Assembly: GCA_950097015.1 (NCBI GenBank)
Contig: CATNEN010000039.1
Span: 19,337,501 to 19,401,500 of the forward strand
DNA from: Macrostomum hystrix
Lineage: Eukaryota; Platyhelminthes; Macrostomidae
Direction: 5' to 3'
DNA: 64,000 nt
Below are positions 47,964 to 57,809 of this stretch, one piece after another; the stretch's first letter is position 1, and each line of letters begins with the position of its first letter. Below the pieces are notes generated by a model, which ran no database searches, had not been told where the DNA came from, and saw nothing but the letters and a program-made list of their open reading frames with translations. The position numbers and the translations under genes were made by a program.

Positions 47964-48550
47964 CATGGAGGAAAGAATAGAATGGAGTGCCAATCTGAGC
48001 CGGTTATTTTTGTTTCGCTCGATCTTCACTTTTAACATCCCGTTCCCCCCCGTTCCTTCCTATTGGCTCGTGACTGCCATAGACGAACTCGTTTTCGTCC
48101 CCCTCTAAAAGTAATATCGTGGACTATGTGACTATAATGCCAGTGGAAACTGCATAAGTATTTTCTGTTCCCTTTGGCTGTCCCTTTTGCTATTTTCTTC
48201 ACATATTGTTTTTGTTGTATGGAACGACTTTTGTATATACACGGTAAAATATACCGTATCTGCACCGTATTGTATCATTGACAGGATTTAGATTAAATCT
48301 TATGACTTGACCTAATATACAGAGGGACGCAGATTGAATCTTTTGCTCAAAGCCTTACATGCGGTTTCCACTGGCATTATAGTCACATAGTCCACGATAT
48401 TACTTTTAGAGGGGGACGAAAACGAGTTCGTCTATGGCAGCCACGAGCCAATAGGAAGGAACGGGGTGGAACGGGATGTTAAAAGTGAAGATCGAGCGAA
48501 ACAAAAATAACCGGCTCAGATTGGCACTCCATTCTATTCTTTCCTCCATG
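47964..48550. mobile_element. Complete 587-bp MITE with 8-bp target duplication
   Basis: Ends CATGGAGGAAAG and CTTTCCTCCATG; inverted repeats of about 180 bp (47964-48150 with 48370-48550). The flanks GGCTGAAC (47956-47963 and 48551-48558) are identical. No coding capacity. Partial relatives at 25945 and 40926. An 8-bp duplication suggests hAT- or P-type mobilisation. Confidence 0.88.
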
Positions 48551-48611
48551 GGCTGAACTGAGATCCTAACGGCGCCCTCTGATTTTCATTCATTTCAGTC
48601 ATTCAGTCAGT

Positions 48612-51393
48612 CATTTCGTTGCTATCGTGTGTTTTGGTATATAAGGTATATTAATTCCAATGGACTGTGTTGCAGTTTATTTTATTTTAGTCGAGGATGC
48701 AGAATCATTGAATGTTTTCTAGTTTATCCGTCAAGAACCATTAAGAACAGATCATTTAATTGTAATCATAGAAGCTTTGAATAGAATTTTTAGGCAAAAA
48801 TTAACAGAACTACAAATAAGTTTTTGAATAAAACATGAATGAAATTGTTGAGATTTTGTTAGATTCATTAGCCGATCCTTGGTATTTGCAGTATTTGCAG
48901 ATCATATGTACCTGTTGTGCCTAGATGACGTCGTCAGGCCATACCACATTATGCAGTTCAGGTAAACGACAATGAAAACCGATATAGCTATCATTATGCA
49001 GATTAGCAGCTTGTCTTGAACTAAGACTGGTGTCAATAATGAGGCGATGAAGGTAAATGCGATTAATTACATATGTCAGTAGAAAGACCACAGGGTATTT
49101 CAAATACCAAATTTTTAATTTGTCTGTATCTCCTAAAATATTTAACCGATCGCCATGAAAATCCAAAATTCGGGCTAATTCGGGCTAAACTTTCCGCTCT
49201 ATCCGATGAAACAACTTCCAGAATCACAAAAGCAGCGTCGTGCAGATATTCAACTATTCTCATCGGGATGTCTAGTTTTTTTATCGCATTGCCAGGCAAC
49301 TGGTCTGGTGGCGAAAACCACCAATAACACAATAACAGGCAAACATTTTCTGCTCTCAAAATTTCATCATGAAGTCATACCGGCTATTAGTGTTGACAAT
49401 ATGTATTGATTATATTAGTAGTTCATAATTTTTTTTAACCAAAATGGATTCGCCAAAGAGGTTTATACAGTCCAATATTAGTTTTCCTTGTCACACAGGT
49501 TGTTCGATAATAATCGTTGAATATCTCGACGATGATGACGTCGGACGGACTTTGAAAGTTAGTTTATCGTATAGGGCGGAAAATTTTTATTCAGATGGTG
49601 GACTTTCACGAAATCGGTCATTCGGTTTGGGAGCGATCGTGAAATAGGCAATGGGTACTTGAAATACCCCCTTTCTACTTTTTAATCATGCACATGATCG
49701 CACCAAAACTTACATGAATATCTCCAGCCTGAGTTAGTCATAAAATCCTGATCGTCACTTTGCTTAATGCCAAATTTAATCCACGAACGCAGGAACATGT
49801 ACGCGTGCACTGGACCAGTCGATTAGGTAGGCTTAGTTATATATACTCTGTGTATAAGTAATCAAGGACGCAGGTTGATAAACTTACCTCGACTGTTGCA
49901 TGGTAAGTCATTTATGCCAAATTTTGCCGGACACCGATAAATCCATAGCGTCAGAGGATGCTTGTTTTTCTGAAGCAGGATGCTAGAAACGTTCAGCCCG
50001 CGACTCCGGTTGTTAGCACCCACTAGTTGTTGCACCTGATTAATTTCGCTCGCGTTTGTGAGGAATTCAATCTCGGACTCGGACTCCATAAACGAATTCA
50101 TGTTCACGTAGGATCGATGCAAAAATCTGGCACTGATGTGGCTTTTTGATGCGGCAGAGGACGCCTGCCCAGCTGATGAAGCTAAGCACAACATGCGGGT
50201 GTTCAGTTGCACCAGCAGCTGCATGCCGTTCGGTCGCTCCATATATTGATCCAATAGATCTTTCACCTTCTGCCAGTCTGGACTTGGAGGCTAATTTTAA
50301 ATTACAGAGGATAAATAATTACTTAAAAGCTATCCTTCAAGTTAAATAAGAGCAACCCGGTGATAGATGCTCACTTACCGGACCTGTCAGCAGCGATTGA
50401 TGTTCGTCGAACCTGAAAATGTTTATCGGCATTGCTGTAACGGTAGAAAGATCACAGGGCTATTTCAAATTCACACACTTTTCTTTTTCCTGTATCTACT
50501 AAAATATTTAACCAATCGCCATGATGATCCAGAACACGGGCTAAAACTCTCCGCTCTATTCGATGAAACAATTTCTAGAGTTATGAAACATCGACATCGT
50601 CGAGATATTCAGCGATTCTCGTCGGTGTGTCCAGTGGCAAGAAACACCAATATAGGCATAATTTCTTAGCTTACAAAATTTCATAATGTAACCATGTCGG
50701 ATATCTTTTTATAGGATTAGGCAGAGCAATGTCTGTTGTCCTTGTCACCAGGGTCTCCGACAAGAATCGCAGAATTTCTCCCGGATGCTGACTTCGGACG
50801 GCTTTCAAAGTTAGTTCATCGTATAGGGTGGAAAACGGATTGACCATTAATGTGGCCTGTGCATGGTCAATCCATGGCATCAAAGAAACAATAAAACAAT
50901 AAAACAAGAAGTAAGCCACCTTATGAACAGTATCTTGCCAAGGGAGTCAATGACGGCCTCCACGTAACAAAAACCAGTCTTGTCGAGCCACATCTCCTTC
51001 AGAAACTCCTTCTGCAGTCGTAGATTGAGTCTGTCGTCCATCAGACTTTTGGCAGCTTTATCTATCAACGAATGCCATTCGTTGAAGCGGCAGTCCGAAT
51101 TCAACTGCTGCTTCTCCGAGTTGCAATTGAATAAGGCTTTATGGCAATCGCTGTGTACCTGACTGCCGCATAGAAGAGGTGCCACCAGCACTGCGACCAC
51201 TGCTATAAGATAACTGCTATTCCGTTGTGACATCTCTAGTTGCAAAGAATTTAAGTCAATTTATGTGCTTAGTTTATTAGTCTTTTTAGAATAGTAAGTA
51301 TTTTGGCAGACACCCTCAGCTATAGCTCGTATTCCTGTGCAATTTTTTCCAGTTGATTGATGGATCTGGACATAGACAAAACAGTCGAAAGTC
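48612..51393. repeat. Segmental duplication, copy B (2.8 kb)
   Basis: Direct repeat of 43426-46212, offset 5,181-5,186 bp, with only scattered substitutions and small indels outside the variable patch. Confidence 0.95.
48912..51233 (-). CDS. Putative type I membrane protein, duplicate B
   Basis: Same four exons as duplicate A: 51233-50920, 50412-50379, 50290-49888, 49026-48912. All splice sites are kept. The ectodomain and membrane helix are the same except for the patch at 51001-51070, where duplicate B reads KAAKSLMDDRLNLRLQKEF in place of KTAKSLWDDSLHHRPSKER. That both copies keep open frames and splice sites argues they are functional. Family unknown. Confidence 0.6.
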
Positions 51394-51439
51394 ATATAGC
51401 ATTTCCGACTCATTATTGTATAATATTTCCCATTTCTTC

Positions 51440-51545
51440 GGGCTCCCTAGGGTGGAAGGCTCGAGGCGCAAATCTAGTGACCGAGGCGAAGCCGTTATCA
51501 ATGAATGTCGCGCCGAGTGCCTTTCCACCCTAGACAGCCGAAAGA
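51440..51545. mobile_element. Palindromic MITE-like element, second copy
   Basis: Arms GGGTGGAAGGCTCGAGGCGC and CGCGCCGAGTGCCTTTCCAC with core GACCGAGGCGAAGCC; over 90% like 47604-47712 by eye. Confidence 0.7.
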
Positions 51546-51579
51546 AGTATATCGTATTACCCCTATGGATTTATTTATA

Positions 51580-52464
51580 CCTTTTGTCAATTGATTTCGC
51601 AAAAAAGCCAATTGATTTCCCCATTAGCTGAAGTCGAAAGCGAGGGCCCAACCAGCCTTCTCGACCATAGATAAGTCCAAATTAATTCCCTTAAGTCCAA
51701 TTGATTTCCCTCAATTCAATCTGTTTTAAGCATACTCTCCGGGGAAATCGATTGGATTTGTTTCATTCTGTTGTCTGTGGTCGAAATCGAGGGTTCATAG
51801 TTAGTCTTTGCCTACAGCGCAAATCTGGCAGGTACAAGAGAACAGAGGTCATCAACCTATGTAACAAATGAAACAAAGTAGCAAAGAATGAACAAATAAC
51901 CACGTTTCGGGTCATGCGGGTCATGAAAATTATGAAGTTAGCTTTGCCGTATTTGGCGTACGTCACTGGAAGATATCGGCATATTCGAGGCACCGCTGAT
52001 AGTACACCATGACGTAGTGACACCATTGGCGTCACTTGTCCAGATTCAGCACGTAGATGCATCCCAACACTTCCTGTTGCAGCAGAGTCATCCGTCTCCT
52101 GTGAAGGGTAAAACCTTGCTGTGCTGCCGCGGCGCGGTCTCCCATCTGCTGCTGAATGTCAGGCTGCGCGAGCTTCTTTGGTGATGTTCGAATTCCAATC
52201 GTTCTCTTGTACCTGCCAGATTTGCGCTGTAGGCAAAGACTAACTATGAACCCTCGATTTCGACCACAGACAACAGAATGAAACAACTCCAATCGATTTC
52301 CCCAGAGAGTATGCTTAAGACACATTGAATTGAGGGAAATCAATTGGACTTAAGGGAATTAATTTGGACTTATCTATGGTCGAGAAGGCTGGTTGGGCCC
52401 TCGCTTTCGACTTCAGCTTATGGGGAAATCAATTGGCTTTTTTGCGAAATCAATTGACAAAAGG
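51580..52464 (-). mobile_element. Deleted IS630/Tc1-type transposon with 263-bp inverted repeats
   Basis: Starts CCTTTTGTCAATTGATTTCG and ends with its inverse; repeats extend 51580-51842 and 52201-52464. TA flanks both ends (51578-51579, 52465-52466), the target duplication of this superfamily. The 358-bp centre contains only the last codons of a transposase. Confidence 0.85.
51965..52200 (-). pseudogene. Transposase C-terminal remnant
   Basis: DRAAAAQQGFTLHRRRMTLL corresponds to NRQQAAAQGLTLHQHRMHIL of the intact transposase at 53616-54677, and after a frameshift MVYYQRCLEYADIF corresponds to QTYFQRCLNLDDVHF at its end. The catalytic domain is deleted. Confidence 0.75.
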
Positions 52465-53250
52465 TATATTTGTTTAATTTTTTCTTTTTATGTATAAGTT
52501 ATCACCCACTTTTTTATTTATTTTGGCCGGGAACGGCTGAGGACTCGTTTATTGGCCGAGGCGAAGCCAATGTGACGATAAATTGATGAAGACAGTAAGT
52601 CCGTAGCGGCGACAGTTAAAGTTCACTTTCAGTCTTAGAGTCAGTTCCAAATATGTGGTGTAGCGGTAGCACTTTATTCTCGTTATACACTGGGATGCAC
52701 GACAAGCAGAGAGTAAGAAAAGTAAAGGTGCAGGAGCTCAACGATGGCAATAGTAATAACGGCACGGCGAGGCAAAGAACGTAAATAGTACGCGAAGCTA
52801 GGACAGACACGAGAGACCGAGCAGTGGGCAGGACGAACAGGCAGAACAGGCTCAGAATCAGAATCAGAATCAGAATCAGAATCAGAATCAGTTGGAGCGC
52901 GTGCGGGCCCAAAGCCCTTAGTTAAATAAACTTAATAAACTGCAGAACAGGGCGATCGATAAATCTAGAACTTAGCCCCTGCCAATGAGCGTGTAATTAC
53001 ACTGGTCTGGGTAGGCGACAATTAGACACTAGCAAAAACAAGCTGGGGGCAGCGCGATGTGCACTAACGCCTACTAATAGTAACACTCTAAGAATTACAG
53101 CTTAACCATACGAAACTGAAAAATGGATGATAGCCAGATGACATCAGTAAAACGGCCCTAGTTAGTACGCACGCAAATTAGCTATGTAAATTAACACGTA
53201 AATTAAATTGCTAGGGGGCGCTTACAACAAGTGACAACGTCACACCAAGG
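52465..53250. other. Repeat-derived, no gene
   Basis: Includes a GGCCGAGGCGAAGCC core palindrome (52553-52567) and a (TCAGAA)n hexamer run at 52852-52891. No supported exon. Confidence 0.5.
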
Positions 53251-53430
53251 TCAATGAGTGAGATACAGAGTGCTTTTGGCCCTGGACAACTAAATGAGTG
53301 GGGAATATGATATGTATCCCTAATTTGAAGTAAACAGACGAGGTCAGAAAATTTATTGATTATTGATTCGTTCGCTCGTTTAATTATGTTTGTCTATGGT
53401 TGTGTTATACTCGTAGTTCTGTGTTATATA

Positions 53431-54903
53431 CCTTTTTGCTTCCTATTTGGTTTTTTCATCATTCAAATTGGTGCGTGGCCGTCAGCAGTCTGACGTGGCA
53501 GCGTAGTAGAGATTCTGCATATACAAACCATAGAAAGCCATAGACAACAGAAATCAATTTGGTTTTAACTGCGAGCAATTTGGGCCATAGCTGGAAGGCA
53601 TAGCTAAAGCAAAGAATGGCGCAGAGAGGACCATACGCTAAAATCCGTCTGGTGGACAGAGAGAGGATAGTGAATGCATACGTGACGGGTGGCGACTGGA
53701 AGGCGCTTGGTCGAATGATGGGTTTCGCAAAACAGTCGGTTCGAAACATCGTCACCACGTACGAAGAGACCGGAAGAACGCACACTCTGCCGAAAGGAGG
53801 AGTGAAGACGCAAAAACTCACCGAACCTTTGGTGAATAGACTGGTTGAATTTGTCAGTGACTACCCTGCCGCTACGCTGGAGCAGATGAGATCGCACCTG
53901 CTTCAGGGCAACGACGATGATTTCAACATCAGTCTCAGTGCAATTAGTCGTGCTCTGGATGGCCAGTTGATCACACTAAAGCTTCTGCGCCAGGTCCCTG
54001 TTGATTGGAACACGCCTGTCACGAAAGAAAGTCGCAGAATGCACGTGCAGTGGCTTCTGGACGAGGGCAGCCAAGAACATCTTTTGTTCATGGACGAGTT
54101 CGGCGTGAACATCTGGACGGCCAGAACTCAGGGTCGAGCCCCCAGAGGGATACCAGCAGTGACGGTGGTGAATGGTCAGCGAGGCCAAAATCTTACAATC
54201 TGCCTTGTCATCTCGCAACAGCTGGGGTTCGTGCACTACACACTGGTCGAAGGTGGATTCAGAAACGAGCATTTCGTGGATTTTCTCTCGGAGGTCGACC
54301 AGCTGGTAGAAGGAAACTTCGTGCTTCTGTCTGATGGCGCCCGTGCTCATCTGAATGCGCCAGGGATGAGCGATGGCCACATTCACAGATTCCTTCCACC
54401 TTACTCGCCCTTCCTGAACCCGGCCGAAAGAGCGGGCGCTGCCATGAAGGCTGACCTGAAGAGACGCCTGCACGTGGGTGGAATCCAGGTGGAGGTCGCC
54501 AACAGGCAACAGGCTGCAGCGCAGGGCCTCACGTTGCATCAGCACAGGATGCACATCCTGAAACGCGAGGTTGCGCTATCCATGAGCAGCATCACGGCAC
54601 CAAAGTGTCTGCAGTGGGTGAACCACTTGCAGACGTACTTCCAGCGTTGTCTGAATCTCGATGACGTTCACTTTTAGATTGAACACTTGTCATGAGGATC
54701 AAGAACATGTCACATTACGGCTTTTGTGTTCCACGGTTAATTCGTTTAAAGTTTGACGTTCGTGAAATAAACCAAATTGGTCGCGAAAAAAACCAAATTG
54801 CTCGGTGACTTCAGTTCTTAGTCTATGGTGAACATGACTTCTGCTGGGCTATTTGCAACGCACCAAAATGGACGCAGTAAAAACCAAATAGGAAGCAAAA
54901 AGG
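53431..54903 (+). mobile_element. Intact IS630/Tc1-type transposon, TA target site
   Basis: 25-bp perfect terminal inverted repeats (53431-53455, 54879-54903; outer bases CCTTTTTGCTTCCTATTTGG) flanked by TA at 53429-53430 and 54904-54905. Contains one uninterrupted transposase gene. Inserted into a repeat of the type found at 31277-31560. Confidence 0.93.
53616..54677 (+). CDS. IS630/Tc1-superfamily transposase, full length (353 residues)
   Basis: ATG at 53616 to TAG at 54675-54677 with no disruption. Residues 1-125: paired HTH (DRERIVNAYVTGGDWKALGR, FAKQSVRNIV, then LSAISRALDG). Residues 130-330: DDE nuclease with HLLFMDEFGVNIWT (first Asp), VLLSDGARAH (second Asp) and PPYSPFLNPAE (Glu). 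I count 30 residues between the second Asp and the Glu, shorter than the 34 of Tc1 and mariner. It would cut and paste the element at TA sites. With intact frame and matching ends this copy may be active. Confidence 0.92.
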   Translation: MAQRGPYAKIRLVDRERIVNAYVTGGDWKALGRMMGFAKQSVRNIVTTYEETGRTHTLPKGGVKTQKLTEPLVNRLVEFVSDYPAATLEQMRSHLLQGNDDDFNISLSAISRALDGQLITLKLLRQVPVDWNTPVTKESRRMHVQWLLDEGSQEHLLFMDEFGVNIWTARTQGRAPRGIPAVTVVNGQRGQNLTICLVISQQLGFVHYTLVEGGFRNEHFVDFLSEVDQLVEGNFVLLSDGARAHLNAPGMSDGHIHRFLPPYSPFLNPAERAGAAMKADLKRRLHVGGIQVEVANRQQAAAQGLTLHQHRMHILKREVALSMSSITAPKCLQWVNHLQTYFQRCLNLDDVHF

Positions 54904-54905
54904 TA

Positions 54906-55172
54906 TAGTTAATTTATTTGCCTCGATGCAAAGTGAAATAAATAATTTATTGCACTAATTGCAAATAAATGAAAAGCTTAAAAACATAGACAACTGCCCG
55001 GGGCAAGTGGGGGATGCATACAGATATAGATTTAGTCCTTGTGTAAATTCCGTTTCAGCGGTTTGACTTTTGGCCTAAGACAACAAAAGTTGCTGAGTTC
55101 AGCAACTCAAACAAACTTTAGAGCACTTTGGAAGAAGTTTTTGAGGAATTAAATTTGCGCAAAGCTTAAATA
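54906..55172. other. Remainder of the repeat split by the transposon, then upstream region of the next gene
   Basis: 54906-54960 is the reverse of 31277-31320 (GCAAATAAAT, TGCATCGAGG). Includes AACATAGACAACTGCCCGGG at 54985. No exon. Confidence 0.45.
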
Positions 55173-55274
55173 ATGCTTTCAAACTCAGCGACAATCTTAC
55201 TTCTTATCGGCATAATCGACTTGTCTTTCACATTATCTTCCATCGCAGGACAAAAACAACAACAACAGCAGCAG

Positions 55275-55307
<33 letters not shown>

Positions 55308-55463
55308 AGCAGTCAGATGAAACCAGTTTTCTCCTGCATCAGAACTAAAATTTGTCGGCCGCGGGGCGTCGATTGTGCGACAGCGTGCCCATCTGGCTGG
55401 AGTGAGCCGTGTCAATTAGTGTCAACAAAGTCCGGCTTCTGCTGCGAAGGTTGCTTCTGGTAA
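55173..55463 (+). CDS. Small secreted cysteine-rich protein with polyglutamine stretch (96 residues)
   Basis: Single exon. Signal peptide (LLLIGIIDLSFTLSSIA), then a Gln/Lys run encoded by CAG/CAA repeats (55250-55310), then a 45-residue C-terminal part with eight cysteines: FSCIRTKICRPRGVDC, ATACPSGWSEPC and GFCCEGC. The compact pattern suggests a disulfide-stabilised secreted peptide. I do not recognise the family and assign no activity. The polyQ lies between signal and Cys-rich part, so it may act as a variable linker. Confidence 0.6.
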
Positions 55464-56077
55464 CGCCTTACGAGAGTAACGCCTGGTAACGCCTTCTCGT
55501 AGCACTCGCCTCAAGTTTATTTTGCTAATAATTTAACTAATTTGCACTATGTAGAAAATTAAAATAATATACTTTAACTGTAGAATTTGTATGCACGATA
55601 CTTTTTCTTGTTATTGGCTTTTTAATTTATCTTGAACAATGAGGGATTTTTTCGACCATCCAACTAATAAAAACTTGAAATCAACAATATAAGAAAAGTT
55701 TGAGCATTGTACCAGCTCAAACTAAGTAGTCAGCCAAAAAGCATAAATTAGTGGCTCGATTCAAGGTCAAATTGAACTGCCAGCCAATGGAAGTGAAGTA
55801 GAGGCTAGCTTCAAGGTCAAGTTGAACAATTTGAAGGTGAAGTACTTCAATAGAGGCTCGATATAAGGTCAAAGTGAACTATAAGCCAATTTATATTTTT
55901 AATCTTTTAGCTGAGAATTTTCTCTTTATGATATTTACTTGCTACTTACTCTTGGTAAAATTTAATTGATAGAATTACATTAACTTGCAACTGTGATTAT
56001 AACTCAGCAATGACAGTTAAGTTCAATCAATGGACAGTGGACAGTCAGGTTAAAGCAATCTAGAAGCCGATCAATCG
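55464..56077. other. Intergenic; no gene
   Basis: Contains a local direct repeat: GGCTCGATTCAAGGTCAAAT, GGCTAGCTTCAAGGTCAAGT and GGCTCGATATAAGGTCAAAG at 55750-55875. Confidence 0.5.
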
Positions 56078-56878
56078 TCAGCACTGAATGCTTTCTGAGA
56101 GCAACCTTCGTAGCAGGATGTTGCGGCAGAGCAAGTTCTCATGCGCACGGCTACTATCCAACCTGCTGCTTGCTGTTGAGCCGGAGTTCTTCTTCTTACC
56201 GCATCGGCAGACTCGCACAGCGTGTAGGGCGACGCACTCGCCTGCTAGGGAGAACGGACATCGTGACTGTCGGTAGCATTGAAGATCGTTGGAACACTCC
56301 GTGCAGAGGCAGACACCTCGCACGGAGACACCACCAGGAGGACGATAGCACTTTGGCTGCAAATATTTCTGCTTCCTGCATAAATTGTTTCAATAATAGT
56401 TTATGTGGCATCGGTTTTTACCGAAAGAAAAAGAAATGGTAAAAACGTAGATGTATTTTTTACATACTCGTTTGGTGATGCATTTTAATCTCACAGACCA
56501 ACCATCTTTTGGCCTACTCGTCTATAATACTTAAAATACCCCGTAGCCGAAAGTTAGGTAACTTACGTTCTATATCCTCTTGAAAACTAGAGTAAAACTA
56601 TTTACTTACCGGGCCTCCTGATCGCCAATGTACTGCTCGTGACTGCAGCCCCCGTTCGCCACCAGGCAGTCTGTGCTGGTGAAACAAAAATGCACCGCAT
56701 GGTACTTGTACGGATCAGGATTGGCTTCAATGGCTTGCATCTCGACAATATTTAAGCCTAAATTGCTATCAGATAGGGCAGCTGTTTGACTTGGGTTAGA
56801 CTTAGCTAGGGCCTCTGAAATCAGCAGCAGCAGCAGCAGCTGTACTAGCCACAAAACGATGGGACGAAAAGTATTCAT
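56078..56878 (-). CDS. Secreted cysteine-rich protein with EB-like module
   Basis: Two exons in phase, 56878-56610 and 56375-56078 (188 residues). The internal ATG at 56878 is preferred over an upstream ATG at 56941 because it starts a signal peptide (IVLWLVQLLLLLLISEALA). Later residues carry HFCFTSTDCLVANGGC, then CLCTECSNDLQC, SRCPF, GECV and VCRCG, spacing like EB or similar short disulfide modules in invertebrate secreted proteins. Followed by a basic KKK and a Ser/Arg-rich tail. Function unknown. It lies 480 bp beyond the LINE-interrupted gene on the same strand and could conceivably share a transcript, but it has its own signal peptide. Confidence 0.6.
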
Positions 56879-57809
56879 TGAATTCGGTGAACTTTGAGGA
56901 AAAATGTTTTGAAGTAATGCGTTGTCACATGCTACTGACAACGCTTCTTAGTGTCACACGCAGACATTGGTGTTTTGACCATAGACTACGATCTGCTCAT
57001 TCGTTTTTTAGCGCATTAGCGTGGCAAAAGTGAGCAGAAAACACGGAAACGCAGAAGGTTGTTACATGCGTTGAAATGAGTGGGACAGTTTTTTAATGAA
57101 GATTAGCAGTTTTGAGTAAATCACAACCATCCAATGTTCGCAGATTTTTTGCGATGCTCACAGTTTATTCACGTGACGTACGTTTACAATCGCTTATAGT
57201 TAATAGTGCAGTTTTGGAACAGGCAGTGCTGACACAATTGCAATTGGAATTGGAATTGAAGTGGAAAGTCTCAATAACGAAATGCTTCTGACATAAGTGC
57301 CTAGTATGCCTACACCAATTTTAGGTTGACTAAATATGATTGAATATGATTAAGTCTTACCTAAAACATTCTGATGCAATTAAAGAATCACAACTTTCCG
57401 TCCGAGAACTCCACGCCTGGTTCGGCCTCGCGACGACATGTGTCGTCCTGACCAATTGACGACGCACTGCATGTTGTTTTTCGAGGCACTTGTTCAGCAT
57501 GCGCTTGCATGTGTCGTGGACTGAGCTCCCCCGACAGCCTCGGAGGCAGTCGGCCTGTTTGAGAATGATTTAGTGTATTTCTATACATACAGCTGCACTG
57601 AATACCAGTTTTAGTAGTATAATGTGTACAGTGGTCTAAAATTTGTTAGAAATAGCTTGACTTGGTCACCCCTTTGCTAGAAAAAAAATTAATACTTACC
57701 AAACGCTCTTGCAGCACTCGGGAATTCCGGGAATTCATGTAGTCACTCCAACTCGAAATCTGAGCGAAATCCGGTTGCCTAGCGTTGTTGGACCGCTGAC
57801 CGAGCTGCT

